Part shown: positions 23,200-33,731 of the stretch, piece by piece
Position numbering within the stretch: position 1 is the stretch's first letter
How the letters are laid out: every line of letters begins with the position of its first letter
Assembly (NCBI RefSeq): GCF_048544455.1
Contig: NC_133536.1
Span: 29,266,152-29,330,151, forward strand
DNA from: Silene latifolia
Lineage: Eukaryota; Streptophyta; Magnoliopsida; Caryophyllales; Caryophyllaceae
Direction of reading: 5' to 3'
DNA length: 64,000 nucleotides
Notes under the pieces: generated by a model
The model's input: only the letters and a program-made list of their open reading frames with translations
Databases searched by the model: none
What the model was told of the DNA's origin: nothing
Program-made: the position numbers and the translations under genes

Positions 23200-25018
23200 G
23201 GGTTCATTGTAGATTTGTAGGACACTTGCTACATGAATGAGTTCTTAATTGAGATATGCTACGTTACGTTCATGAGTTTTTGGGATCTTATTGATTATCT
23301 TGTTTAACTTATCGTAATTTATTTTCGCAATAATCAATAAAACTCGCAATACGAATTTTACTTAAGGCATACTTTTCTTATACGAGTCTTTCTATTACTA
23401 TACTCTACCAAAAAAAAGCTTAAACCTAATTATTTTAATTCCTAACCTTATAACTTCTCAGATAATAATCTTTTTTTCAATTATTGATGATAAGTTGAAT
23501 CTGAAACATATATAATCAGGTAATTGCAAATTATTTATAAAAATAAAGAAGTCTTATATCTTGTGGTTTTATAAGATTTATCAATGACGGAGTATCATTT
23601 ATCAAAGTCTTCAACGCTATCTAAAGTAGTTTACTTTTAATATTCACTGATGATGCGTGGTGCTCCGTTCGTCGTTATACACCGATCTTCTACTTTAAGA
23701 CTTATAAGGTCACTGCGATATTAACTACTTACGGAGTTGTTGCCGCTAGACTTTCAAGAATAAATTTCCAGTATAAAACAGTGTGTTTACAAGATTTCTC
23801 ATCCCCCTTATTATACTAAAAGAATAAGAGATCTTCAATATTTTCCCGTCTAAATGAAAACTAATCTATAATTGGGCTTCATTATACCATATCTAAAATT
23901 GGGCCATATTGTTTAATTTCATATACGGAGTAATAAATATATAATTCTAGCCCATTTAAAAGGGATAATATATTTCAATTTGATTAGACATATCAATAGA
24001 ATATTCTTATTCTGTTACATAAATAAAATTGTACTCATTATAAGTATGATGTGAAAACAATATTTTACTATTATTATTTTTAAAACTAAACTTGATGACT
24101 ACAATAATTACCTAACGGTTATATTACGCCTTTAGTGGATATAATAATATAATAACAATACTTTTTTAAAACAAAGTTAACAAAATAGTTCGATTAAAAT
24201 CGGCAATCTTATACGGATTAAAAGTGTTGAAACTACTTTTTTTTACAATTTAATACAAAACATTACTATACTAATTTAAATTTTATAATTAAATGTCAAC
24301 CGTAGTTAAATACTATTAATATAATTGTCTGATTAATTTACAAAATGCCTTTACCCATTATAAATTTGATGTATTACGTGCGTTTTTGGGGATTTTTTTT
24401 GTTTTGTTTTCTAACTATGCAGTACAACTGGGTAGCAGAGAAGAGAAAAAATGAGAGGGACAAAATGATAAAAAAAAATGTACTGTAATGAATAAAATGT
24501 GTACTGCGAAAATAAATACTGGTCGTTTACCTTATTTGTTTTGGTTATATTTTTATCTAAAGCATATTTGGGTGTCATTCATTATGTTCATCAATTTCAC
24601 TCATTTCTCGACTCAAAAGTAGACTTGATTAACAGGTCATTCAGTTATGTTTTGAATCCGGTTAAACCGGTTTGATTTAATCGGGTGACCTTAATTTTGG
24701 CTTCAGTTCGATTTCTTTCAGGTTCATTTTGATAAGCCATTTTTATCGGTTTGTGCTCTTTTGAAACGGGTATGGTACAATAATGGTCAGGCCAAAATCA
24801 GTTGTGGACTTCTGGTGATGTTAAGGTCATAATTCTCTTGAACTAGGGTAAAACAATTGCTTTAGTGTTTCTTATACTTTTTAATTTGAATATAATAATT
24901 AAAAATGTACTTATAACAAATAAAACATCAATGAAAAACTCTAAAATATGAGTACGTTTATAAGAAAATACATATTTTTCAATTAGGTCAATCAATTTAA
25001 TTATTACCAATACAAATA
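23200..25018. other. AT-rich intergenic DNA, nothing recognised
   Basis: Both strands lack coding frames with domain content. No terminal repeats, LTR ends or hairpins of note were found. Confidence 0.5.
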
Positions 25019-25116
25019 CTCCCTCTCATCCAAATAAAATGTAACACTTCTCCAATATATATGAGGAGTATTATATTGAAGTGTTAAGTGTTACCTTTAG
25101 TTTGGATGAGAAGGGG
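25019..25116. mobile_element. Short Stowaway-like MITE (98 bp)
   Basis: Flanked by TA at 25017-25018 and 25117-25118. Ends CTCCCTCTCATCCAAA and, in reverse complement, CCCCTTCTCATCCAAA, both followed by a GTAACACTT-type core. Nearly the whole element is inverted repeat. Confidence 0.8.
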
Positions 25117-25157
25117 TATAATTCAGATTCAATTATCATTCCGTAATAAAAAATTTA

Positions 25158-25886
25158 GGGGGTGTTTGGTTAGGACAAGGGAAAGGGAAAGAGAATCGAA
25201 AAGGGAAACGAAGGGAAAAGAATGGGTTCTCCTTTGATCTTACCACATGTTTGATTTAAAATGGGTAGAGGAATAATAATAAAAAAATACTCAAAACCAC
25301 CTCACTTCTAACCACCACAACTGGCCAAGAACCAACCAATTGGCACTAACTTCAGGCACTGGTCGACGTCCTCAACCCCACACCTTCCCTGCGCCGGTGA
25401 TCGCAACCCCACGCCACTCTCACCCTTATCGAAACCCACCACCCCTCGTCGGAATCATCCACCTCTCACAACAAACACCACAACAAACACCAATAAAACC
25501 TATCTCACACCCTCGAAATCACCTTTCTCACTTCCCAAAACATCATATCTAGTGTTTTGGGGAGTGGAGAAGGTGGTTTCGGAGGTGTGGAATAGGTTTT
25601 ATTGGTGTTTGTATATTAAAGGTGGTTGATTTGCGTGGTGTTGGCGGTCGAAGGGAGGCGCCTGCCATGACGGCCGGAGATAGGCGGCACCAACGTCAGT
25701 TGTGGTGTCCGTGATGGTGGGGGTAGCGGGTGTTGGTAGTGGATGGTGTGTGATGTAAGTGCATGGTATTTGTTTAGAGGGTTTGGGGTAATTCATGCAT
25801 GGAAAATGGGTAAAGGGTAACAAAAAAATGACTAAACAAACGTAGGAATAGAAAGAATTCTTTTCCTTTCTCTTTCTTTAATACCC
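25158..25886. mobile_element. Possible fold-back / Tourist-like element
   Basis: TTA flanks at 25155-25157 and 25887-25889, with left end GGGGGTGTTTGGTTAGG and a weaker right end. The middle forms a strong fold-back: 25488-25545 (CACCAATAAAACC...) pairs with 25552-25607 (...GGTTTTATTGGTG) around a short loop. The phrase recurs near 25965. No gene is supported; the small frames here are consequences of C- and G-rich arms. Outer boundaries are uncertain. Confidence 0.4.
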
Positions 25887-26041
25887 TTAATAAAGGTCCT
25901 CTTAGATCAATCGCATTCGATACAAATTAAATCGCGCAGATTAAATCGAGGTGTGAAATAGGTTTTATTGGTGTTTTCAATTTTTCTCTCTATTTATATG
26001 AGATCTTGTTTTATTCGTCTGTACGAGTATATTAAAAAATA

Positions 26042-26250
26042 CTCCCTCCGTTCTGATCATTTGTTGTCCTTTGGTTTTGACACAAAGACCAAGGAAAGGG
26101 GGAGGGAGCCAATTACTAAATGACAAGTGGAATAAATTGGGTGTGAATGATCAAATTATTTATCAAATTCATTTTTAAAATAGAAAGGACAACAAATGAT
26201 TGAGACACCCCAAAATGGAAAAGGACAACAAATGACCGGGACAGAGGGAG
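26042..26250. mobile_element. Stowaway-like MITE, family B
   Basis: 209 bp, flanked by TA at 26040-26041 and 26251-26252. Ends CTCCCTCCGTTCTGATCA and CTCCCTCTGTCCCGGTCA (right end in reverse complement), followed by TTTGTTGTCCTTT at both ends. It lies about 360 bp upstream of the MAX2 start codon, so it may sit in the promoter. Confidence 0.9.
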
Positions 26251-26614
26251 TATCTTTTTATAATTTTTGCAAATACATAGCTAACGATATTTATCGCGCA
26301 AAACACACGTTGACAAATGTGAAAAAGTAAAGTGGTAGAGTGAAGTTAAATGAAGGAAGTATTCAGTTATTCACTATTCAGATAATTCATATCGAATATT
26401 CAATCAATTATAAATTTCCGGGTCTACCCACAAGGACAAATATTAGACCAATAATAGAATGAATAAATCACCGATCTGATATAGTGTCATAAATCATACT
26501 CAATCACTCACTTGTCACCAGTCACCCCACTCCAAACTCTCTCACACAAAACACCAAAACAATCACTTCCCCAATCACGTGGATTACCTTACCTCCTTAC
26601 CTCCTTTCCCAACC

Positions 26615-28720
26615 ATGCCAAACCTAACCCGAACCACCATCCACGACCTACCTGACGCAATCCTAACCACAATCCTAACCATCATAACCGACACCCGAAC
26701 CCGGAACTCAACCTCTTTAGTCAACCACAAATGGTCAAACATCGAACGCCATACCCGGACCCACCTAACCTTACGTGGCAACATCCGTTACCTTCTCTAC
26801 AACCTTCCTAAGTGCTTCACCAATGTCACCCACCTCGACCTCTCGGTTCTTTCCCCTTGGGGAGTTTCTTTAGACACCGCGGCCTCGTCGAGTCTCGAGG
26901 CCGCGGTGTTTCTTTCGCATCGCTTGCAATCAGCGTTTCCTAATGTTGTTGATTTGACGGTTTACTCGCGATTACCGTCTTCAATTTTGTTTATTTCCCA
27001 GGCGTTTCCGGGTTTGAGGAGGATTAAGCTTGTGCGGTGGCACCAACGGCCGCAATCGATTGTTGTCGGGTCGGATTTTATGGGTTTGTTGAGGGATTGT
27101 GAGGGTTTGGATTCGATTGATCTTTCGTGTTTTTATTGTTGGACGGAGGATGTTCCGCCCGCGTTAGAAGCTTATCCGCGAGCCGGGTTTCGGTTGGTGA
27201 AGTTGAATTTGTTGAATTTTGCCCTTATGGAAGGGTTTAAGGCTGATCAGATTCTGACAATTACGAGGATTTGTCCTAATTTGAGGGATTTTAGGGTTGG
27301 GTGTATGTTTGATTCGAGGTATTTAGGGTTTCTTGGGGATGATGCTCTTGTGGGTATTCCTGGAAATTGTAAGCATCTTAGGGTTCTTCATTTAGTGGAT
27401 ATTTCGTTGGCCGAAAGGGAATTTGATGATCAAGGGTATTGTAGGGAGGATGCAGGGTTTAGTATCCAGGGTTTGGTCGGGTTTTTTTCCGGGTTGGGGG
27501 AGATTGAGGAGTTGGTGTTGGATGTTGGGAAGAATGTGAGGGGGAGTTGGGTTGCTTTAGAAGTTTTGGGATCGAGATGCCCGAATTTGAGGGTACTTGA
27601 GTTGGGTTGTTTTCATGAGATTTGTAAAGCTATTGAGTCTCACCTTGATGGAATTGCACTTTGTCATCGGCTTGAGTCGTTGTCGATTAAGAACTCGGCG
27701 GATATGATTGATTCGCAGTTGATTGAGATTGGGAGAGGGTGTTCTATGTTGAGGAAGTTTGAGGTTAGTGACTGTAGGAATATTACTATGAGGGGGTTGA
27801 GGACCTTTGTTTGTTTGCTTAGGAAGACGCTTGTGGAAGTAATGGTTTCGCGTTGTAGGCAGCTAGATGCCTCGGCTTCAGTGCAAGCTGTTGATCCCAT
27901 TTCTAGTCGGATTAGAAGGTTGGGTATCGATTGTGTATGGGGTGATGAGGAGGCTGAGACCCGTAGAGAGCTAGGTTTATTTGGTAACGGTTTTGATCTA
28001 GATGATAGTGAAATTGAGGAGAACCGGGTGACTAAGAGGTCTAGGTTGTCATCTGTTGGTGAAAGTTCTTATGCGAATGGAAGTAGTAACAATGGGTTTA
28101 CAGTCAGATCATGGGATCGTCTTGAGTTTTTATCGCTTTGGATCGGAGTGGGACAGCTATTAGCACCGTTGGAAAATGCTGGACTTGCTGATTGCCCTAA
28201 TTTGAGGGAGATTCATATCAAAGTGGAGGGTGATTGTCGAGAGAGGCCGAAGCCTTCCCAAACTAGCTTTGGTATTGATACATTGATCCGATACCCAAAG
28301 TTGTCGAAGATGAAGCTCGATTGTGGGGAAACCATAGGCTATGCATTGACGGCTCCTTCAGGGCTTATGGACCTTAGCCTTTGGGAAAGGTGGTTCTTAA
28401 ATGGTATCAGGAATTTAACACTCAATGAGCTTGACTATTGGCCGCCTCAAGATAGAGAAGTTAATCAACGGAGTCTCTCCCTGCCTGCAGCCGGCTTGAT
28501 TTCGCAATGTTATTCTTTGAGGAAACTCTTCATCCATGGAACTACTCATGAACACTTCATGATGTTCTTCATTGGGATTCCGAACCTTAGAGATGTTCAA
28601 CTGAGAGGGGATTACTACCCGGCTCCTGAAAATGATATGAGTACTGAGATGAGAGTAGACTCGTGTTGTCGTTTTGAGGACAAGTTAAACTCGTGTCATA
28701 TTCGCCAGATTCCTGATTAA
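26615..28720 (+). CDS. MAX2: F-box/LRR protein MAX2 (strigolactone and karrikin signalling)
   Basis: Intronless CDS of 701 residues; Arabidopsis MAX2 has 693. I start at ATG 26615 (A at -3); the open frame extends to 26579 but only from GTG. Residues about 9-50 form the F-box (HDLPDAILTTIL... to LTLRG), which binds the SKP1 adaptor. The rest is leucine-rich repeat, with family signatures HLDLSVLSPWG, IKLVRWHQR, ELVLDVGK, SLSIKNSADM, LDYWPPQDR and DYYPAPENDMSTEMRV near the C-terminus. Residues about 442-495 are an acidic, poorly conserved insert containing KRSR, as in other MAX2 proteins. By family knowledge it is the substrate receptor of an SCF E3 ligase in the nucleus, acting with D14 or KAI2 to ubiquitinate SMXL/D53 repressors. 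The protein ends in Asp. No disabling change is seen. Confidence 0.97.
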   Translation: MPNLTRTTIHDLPDAILTTILTIITDTRTRNSTSLVNHKWSNIERHTRTHLTLRGNIRYLLYNLPKCFTNVTHLDLSVLSPWGVSLDTAASSSLEAAVFLSHRLQSAFPNVVDLTVYSRLPSSILFISQAFPGLRRIKLVRWHQRPQSIVVGSDFMGLLRDCEGLDSIDLSCFYCWTEDVPPALEAYPRAGFRLVKLNLLNFALMEGFKADQILTITRICPNLRDFRVGCMFDSRYLGFLGDDALVGIPGNCKHLRVLHLVDISLAEREFDDQGYCREDAGFSIQGLVGFFSGLGEIEELVLDVGKNVRGSWVALEVLGSRCPNLRVLELGCFHEICKAIESHLDGIALCHRLESLSIKNSADMIDSQLIEIGRGCSMLRKFEVSDCRNITMRGLRTFVCLLRKTLVEVMVSRCRQLDASASVQAVDPISSRIRRLGIDCVWGDEEAETRRELGLFGNGFDLDDSEIEENRVTKRSRLSSVGESSYANGSSNNGFTVRSWDRLEFLSLWIGVGQLLAPLENAGLADCPNLREIHIKVEGDCRERPKPSQTSFGIDTLIRYPKLSKMKLDCGETIGYALTAPSGLMDLSLWERWFLNGIRNLTLNELDYWPPQDREVNQRSLSLPAAGLISQCYSLRKLFIHGTTHEHFMMFFIGIPNLRDVQLRGDYYPAPENDMSTEMRVDSCCRFEDKLNSCHIRQIPD
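26874..26909. other. GC-rich perfect hairpin inside the MAX2 coding region
   Basis: Arms ACACCGCGGCCTCG (26874-26887) and CGAGGCCGCGGTGT (26896-26909) are perfect 14-bp complements around an 8-base loop. It encodes residues about 87-98, an Ala/Ser-rich turn between early repeats that is variable in the family. Confidence 0.9.
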
Positions 28721-29440
28721 GCCGTCTGTCATTTGCATGTTTGATAAGAACAGAATGTTTGAATGTCCCATATTCTTTTGAAGTGTTGCAGTATTTTCTG
28801 CAATGACAGTTTTTTTAATTCATTTTTATGGTCACTTTAGATTGATTAGGATTAGGAGAATGATTTGGTGGGTTTGTAATACAGTAAACTAAACTGCATT
28901 GATTCTTTGGGTGCTTCAAATACTTGTCTAATAATTATGCAATTCTCTCACACATGTATTTTCTCTCGGTTTCATCCCATTACTGAACCTATTCATTCTT
29001 TAATCATTAATTAGTTACTCAACCATCAGTATTTATCCTCAACAAATGGAACGGATTTTGTTGTACATATTTGACCCGGCTTAACCTTAAAATTGATAGT
29101 GTCATCTGAAGGGATAGTTTACTGTTGGATTTGTGAGTTGTGACTTCAATAATTCAAAGTTGCAATCTGGATTTTCAACCACCACATTTAAGTTACAACT
29201 TACAAGCATCACAGTACCCCTAAAATACGAGTTCGTTACCATTACTATAATCCAACGCACGTGCAATAACTAATAAATAACACAACACTAGGCAGAAAAT
29301 TGGGTATTTATAGACGGACTACTTTAACCATAAGACATACAACAAGTTGTATGATAGGGTCCAAAAATGTCATAACTTTAAGCATATTTGACCCGTATTT
29401 CACTTTAAACGGATATATCTATCTATAGTGAGACTAATTG
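28721..29440. other. MAX2 3' region and intergenic DNA
   Basis: The 3' UTR of MAX2 should lie in the first 200-300 bp. No canonical poly(A) signal stands out and no gene is seen. Confidence 0.5.
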
Positions 29441-29450
29441 AATTGGTAAA

Positions 29451-30009
29451 ACGGAAATGTAGCAAATTAACCCCATAACTTATGAACTATGTGCAAATGA
29501 GCTCCCTAAGTTTCACTTGTACCAAATTAGCCCCATAACTTTCCAAAAATGTGGAATTAAGCACAAATCAAGTTTTTTACCATTTTTTTTAACTAAAACT
29601 TTTTTTTTTTATAAAAACTATTATAAATATATTTCTTAAATAATTAAATATAGTATTTACAAATTCAATGAAAAATGCGAACCAATTTTAATATAAAAAA
29701 AATTGGACATATTACTTTTTTTTACCATTATTAACAATTCTTATATTAGGAACATTTTTCGCTAAAACAAAATTAAAAAAATATTTGAACATGTTTTAAT
29801 AAACAAGAATTTTAGGATTAAAATCTAATCAATATTTTTGAATTTCAATAATACTAAAATATTTAATTAGCAAATTTTATTCTTAAAAATAAGATATGTG
29901 GTTAATTGCACATTAAAAGAAACTTATGTGGTTGATTTGCTACATTAATAAGTTAAGAGGCTTCATTGCACCTAGTATCAAACTTATAGAGGTAATTTGC
30001 TATATTTTC
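29451..30009. mobile_element. MULE-like MITE with 10-bp target duplication
   Basis: AATTGGTAAA occurs directly at both ends (29441-29450 and 30010-30019). The element ends are inverted repeats of about 30 bp with the shared core TAGCAAATTA followed by CC-rich bases. The length is 559 bp, AT-rich and non-coding. A 9-10-bp target duplication with long TIRs is typical of Mutator-like elements. It lies between MAX2 and the DUF688 gene. Confidence 0.7.
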
Positions 30010-30288
30010 AATTGGTAAAGCATTAAAGCATCAGAGGTTAAGTAAAGAAAACAAATGCGTACAAACTGGTTTATTCTTCACTTGACACAAACTACATGCT
30101 CTTTTATTATTCCATCACCTTTCTTTCTTCTTTTATTATACATAAAGTCGACCCAAAAAACAGGCTAATTTTGCAGCTCCTCCTTTATTCTTTTCTACCA
30201 TGTAGCAATCATTTCATAAATTAAATCATCTGCCTTTTCTTGGTAAGTTTTATATTTTTTGAAAAGTTGTTTTAGCTGCCTTATTTCT

Positions 30289-30366
30289 GCCCGTCTTGAT
30301 CATTTATTTACGCTCTTTATTCTTTGCGAGCAATTAAAGATAAACAAATGATTGGGACGGAGGGAG
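30289..30366. mobile_element. Remnant of a Stowaway family B element
   Basis: The right end reads AAACAAATGATTGGGACGGAGGGAG followed by TA (shortened here to its recognisable end GGGACGGAGGGAG). The left part CCCGTCTTGATCATTTA matches the left end of the copy at 26042 without its first bases. The middle is deleted. It lies in the likely promoter or 5' UTR zone of the DUF688 gene. Confidence 0.6.
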
Positions 30367-30796
30367 TAATTGTTAATGTATTTTAATTTCTGCGATTGAG
30401 TTAATAATGTTGAGGTATGACATGATTAATGTTATGCTTTCAGCTTGCTGTTATTACGATTTTTTTTGGTAAAGTCTGTTTTCATGTAATGAAAATCCTT
30501 TATATTTTACCATTCCCTGTTGGCTACCTGTAACTGTAAGGCAAGCCTTGGAAACTTTGGTCTAGGAAGGTGTGCACGAGTCGGAGATTGGATTGTCAGT
30601 ACTCAGTAGTACTCCCTTATGACATTGATTTGAATATTGTTTCTTCATGGATCTTTTTTTGTAATTATAGGATTCTAACATGACCTGATACTGGAATTAG
30701 CAGAATGATTGTTACGGGTTCCATGTTTTTTTGAGTTTCTACTGTTTAATGTGCCCGTTTAAACGTGACAAATGGAGACGTTTTAACTTTGTGGAC

Positions 30797-30920
30797 TTTC
30801 TGATAGCATTGCTAGATCACACTGTCTGTTCGAGGCAGAGCAGTACTGTTATATCCAGCACTGATCTATCGGATCTTCTGCTAAACAGGTTTCTGATAGC
30901 ATTGCTAGATCACACTGTCT
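30797..30920 (+). repeat. 31-bp direct repeat upstream of the DUF688 gene
   Basis: The phrase TTTCTGATAGCATTGCTAGA and its following 11 bases occur at 30797-30827 and 30890-30920, 93 bp apart. It lies 135-260 bp upstream of the start codon, so probably in the 5' UTR or a 5' UTR intron. No function can be read from it. Confidence 0.8.
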
Positions 30921-31054
30921 CTTACCTTTTCCCAAAATTCTCAAACTGCCATATCACTCGTGCTAATTTTGTTTGATAAGCAGGTTTATAGATTTACCGT
31001 TCTTTTTTATTGTGTCTATGAACATAGGCTTATAGCATTATACTAAAATATACA

Positions 31055-32977
31055 ATGGAGGAACGCCAGTTAAACTTCAATCAGCCGCTGCTTTCTGTGA
31101 GGCGTGGCTCGTCAATGTCTGCTCTACCAGAAGTCAATCGCATGAAGGCCCACGATTCTAAGATAACTGTGCCTCCTCTTCCATACTACCAATCAGAACT
31201 GAAATCAGGCCCTGTAAGAAATCCCGGAGTTGTTCCTTTTCAGTGGGAACAGATGCCCGGAAGACCAAAAGATGAAAACAAGGTACCAAAAGACAAGAAC
31301 TGGCAGCTAGCTGTCACTCCAAAATTGCCACCTGGGAGGATTCCTCGTGCCTTAGACATACCTTCAATGGCAAAAGGCCTAGCAGAATTTGAAGGGTCTG
31401 CGAAGGATGCAAAGGACAAGTATACTTCTAATTGTGAGGATGACAATGTGACCTTTGTTGATGCACATGACAATCTTTCTCGGACAGAGTCATTCTTCAG
31501 CTGTAGTGGTGGTGGAGTCGATGATCCAAGTATGGCAGATTCTGGTATTTTCACGGATCCCCCGGGACAGGAATTCAGGTTGGGTAGGTTCCTTCCTGCT
31601 GCTAAAACTGTGACTTCAGAAACTCCTCACTTTGTTTCTAGAAAGCATTCGGGAATTAGAGAGAAATTAAAGCCTTCTAGGAGGGTAATAAAATGGAAGC
31701 AGCATGCCTCACAGGGCAGGTTGCCATGTAAAGTGGATGGAAAAGAGGAAGACGACAAAGAAAAGGAGGACAAATATGTTAGAATGGCCGATATGTCTGA
31801 TAAACTCTGTGGTTTGTTACCTAAGTTTTGTGTATTAAATCCAGTACCGGGGATGAGAGATCATGCACGGGCAGTATCCGTGGTTAGAAATGTTCGCACA
31901 AGACCTGAGTTGGCTGAGTATGCTAAATCATGCAGGGAGATTGAAAAACAGGTATCCATCTATCCATGAATAAGCTTTCTGGGACGTCCATGATTCCATA
32001 AATAAAGGTTTCACCAAAGTCTTTTCTTTTCTTCCTGTTATTTGCGGTCATTATGGTTGTGATGTAACCTTTCATCAACTCGAATTTCCATCCTCATCGT
32101 ATTATGATTCTTTATCACAAATGGAACTTTTTTCGCTTTGCAGGATAAAACAGCCAGTCATAGAGGAAACATGAAAAGAGTGGCACATCAGCATGCATCT
32201 AAAACAGAACCATTGATCAACGAAGATTTTTGTAGCCGGATTATAACACCGCTTCAGGATGGATCACATCATTTGTTCCTTGATAAAGAAAAAAGAATTC
32301 AGGGTCTTCCCAAGGAATGTAAGGAGGTTATATCAATTCAGGGAGCTCAACAAACAACCATACTGGCAAACCTTGATGCTGAAAAGACCTTATATGTCGA
32401 TTCTGAACCAATAGAACACTATCGGAATTCTATTTCAGGAAGAAACCCTTCAGTGGATTCACTGAAAGATATGAAGTCCATTACTTTTAGGGAGGAAAAA
32501 CAAATATTTCCCTCTCGAGAAAAGACCTTTCAAGATTACGGGGAAGACTTACAAATATATCAGGATTTCAAGCGAGATATTGTGAAAGACGGTGTCAAGG
32601 AAAGCAGTGTGCTCACTTTGGGCCTACTCCTGCCCAAGTCTCCATCTGAATCCTGGCTCTCTCGGACACTGCCTTCAATGCCAACAAAGCAGCCGTATTC
32701 CAAGTTATATTATGGGAACTTGGCATATAGATCATCACCAATGTTGAGATCTTCTGATGTGCAGCATATGGTACTTCAGCCTGCCAGGGTATGTAAACAA
32801 TTCAGTTTAGTTTGGATTCGAGTTGGTTATGAATACAAGAGCATCAACTCCCCACCAGTCGATCTAAGTGCTTCGAAACACTTATTCTACGGTTTTACTG
32901 ATGTGATTGGTTCGAGTTCTGTTAACACTTTTTTTCCTGTTTTGTTTCAGGGACTCAGACCTATACTGGAAAGTTAG
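31055..32977 (+). CDS. DUF688-family protein, three coding exons
   Basis: Coding exons 31055-31951, 32144-32788 and 32951-32977 give 522 residues. Junctions are AAACAG|GTATCC...TTTGCAG|GATAAA and CCAGG|GTATGT...TTTCAG|GGACTC; all are phase 0. The start is ATG 31055. Residues 57-72 (PGVVPFQWEQMPGRPK) are the hallmark of the plant DUF688 family, followed by PKLPPGRIP. Residues about 240-250 are a charged Lys/Glu/Asp stretch. The C-terminus is GLRPILES. No signal peptide or membrane segment is seen. The family is plant-specific and its role unknown; I assign no function. Intron 2 is 162 nt with no in-frame stop, so its retention would add 54 residues. Intron 1 is also a multiple of 3 (192 nt) but contains an early stop. 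Confidence 0.85.
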
Positions 32978-33731
32978 TTAGCTGAGTGCGGAGATTGGTT
33001 CGGAAGGCATTATCTCTGTGCAAGGAAGATTCATCAGGGAATTTGTATAGATAGTGCACAAATGAGCAAGCAACAAGGCGTCTAATTGGTCTGTAAAAGG
33101 TAGCCGTAGCACCAATTCTTACTTGTACCTATTCTGCTATTCATAATGTTGATTGTTTTCTATGTAAATGTAATTTATTTTCTTAAATTTTATTCGTCAT
33201 TGATCGGTTTCTGATCGTGAACTACCTCTGTATCTGCTTAAAATGGCATCTCAATGGATGCCTCAAAATAAAAAGATTAACAAAGGATTTTGCTTTACGA
33301 TAAATTGGTGCAAAATCGCCTTAGCCAAGTATATGTCCTATGTTTATGGACCTAATTGTCTGACTAGAAATAAACAGATCCGACAGAGCCTAGAAAAGTC
33401 ATATAAGCAACCTTGTTTTTTTGTTGAGAGAAGGATTGTTTAAATGATTTGTCCTTTGCATCAAAAATTAAATTTCAAGCCCTTTTCGTTCATCTTATAC
33501 AAACTTATTACTCGTAATTACTTTCAGTTTCATTTTATGGATATTGATTGGATAACATTTAATATTGGAATTTGGAAATATGAATTACAAAGAAACAACT
33601 CCAAAATCATAAATTCTCATTTACCATGCAATTTACAAGGGGAGTATAAAACTATTTAAACCAACATTTATTTTAGGTGACAATACATATTACCCATCTA
33701 CACCATATATTTGTCAACTGGTGGTATAAGC
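32978..33731. other. DUF688 3' UTR and intergenic DNA
   Basis: No gene recognised. A 66-codon ATG frame at 33243-33443 has no domain-like content and no coding context. The 3' UTR probably ends before about 33200. Confidence 0.5.

Noticed and set aside
26579-26614. Longer MAX2 N-terminus
   Set aside because: It would need a GTG start; the ATG at 26615 fits the family start just before the F-box.
30731-30976. 81-codon frame upstream of the DUF688 gene
   Set aside because: Begins at TTG and contains the 31-bp direct repeat; more likely a 5' UTR or intron.
33243-33443. 66-codon ATG frame downstream of the DUF688 gene
   Set aside because: No domain content, no coding bias I could see, and it lies in or after the 3' UTR.
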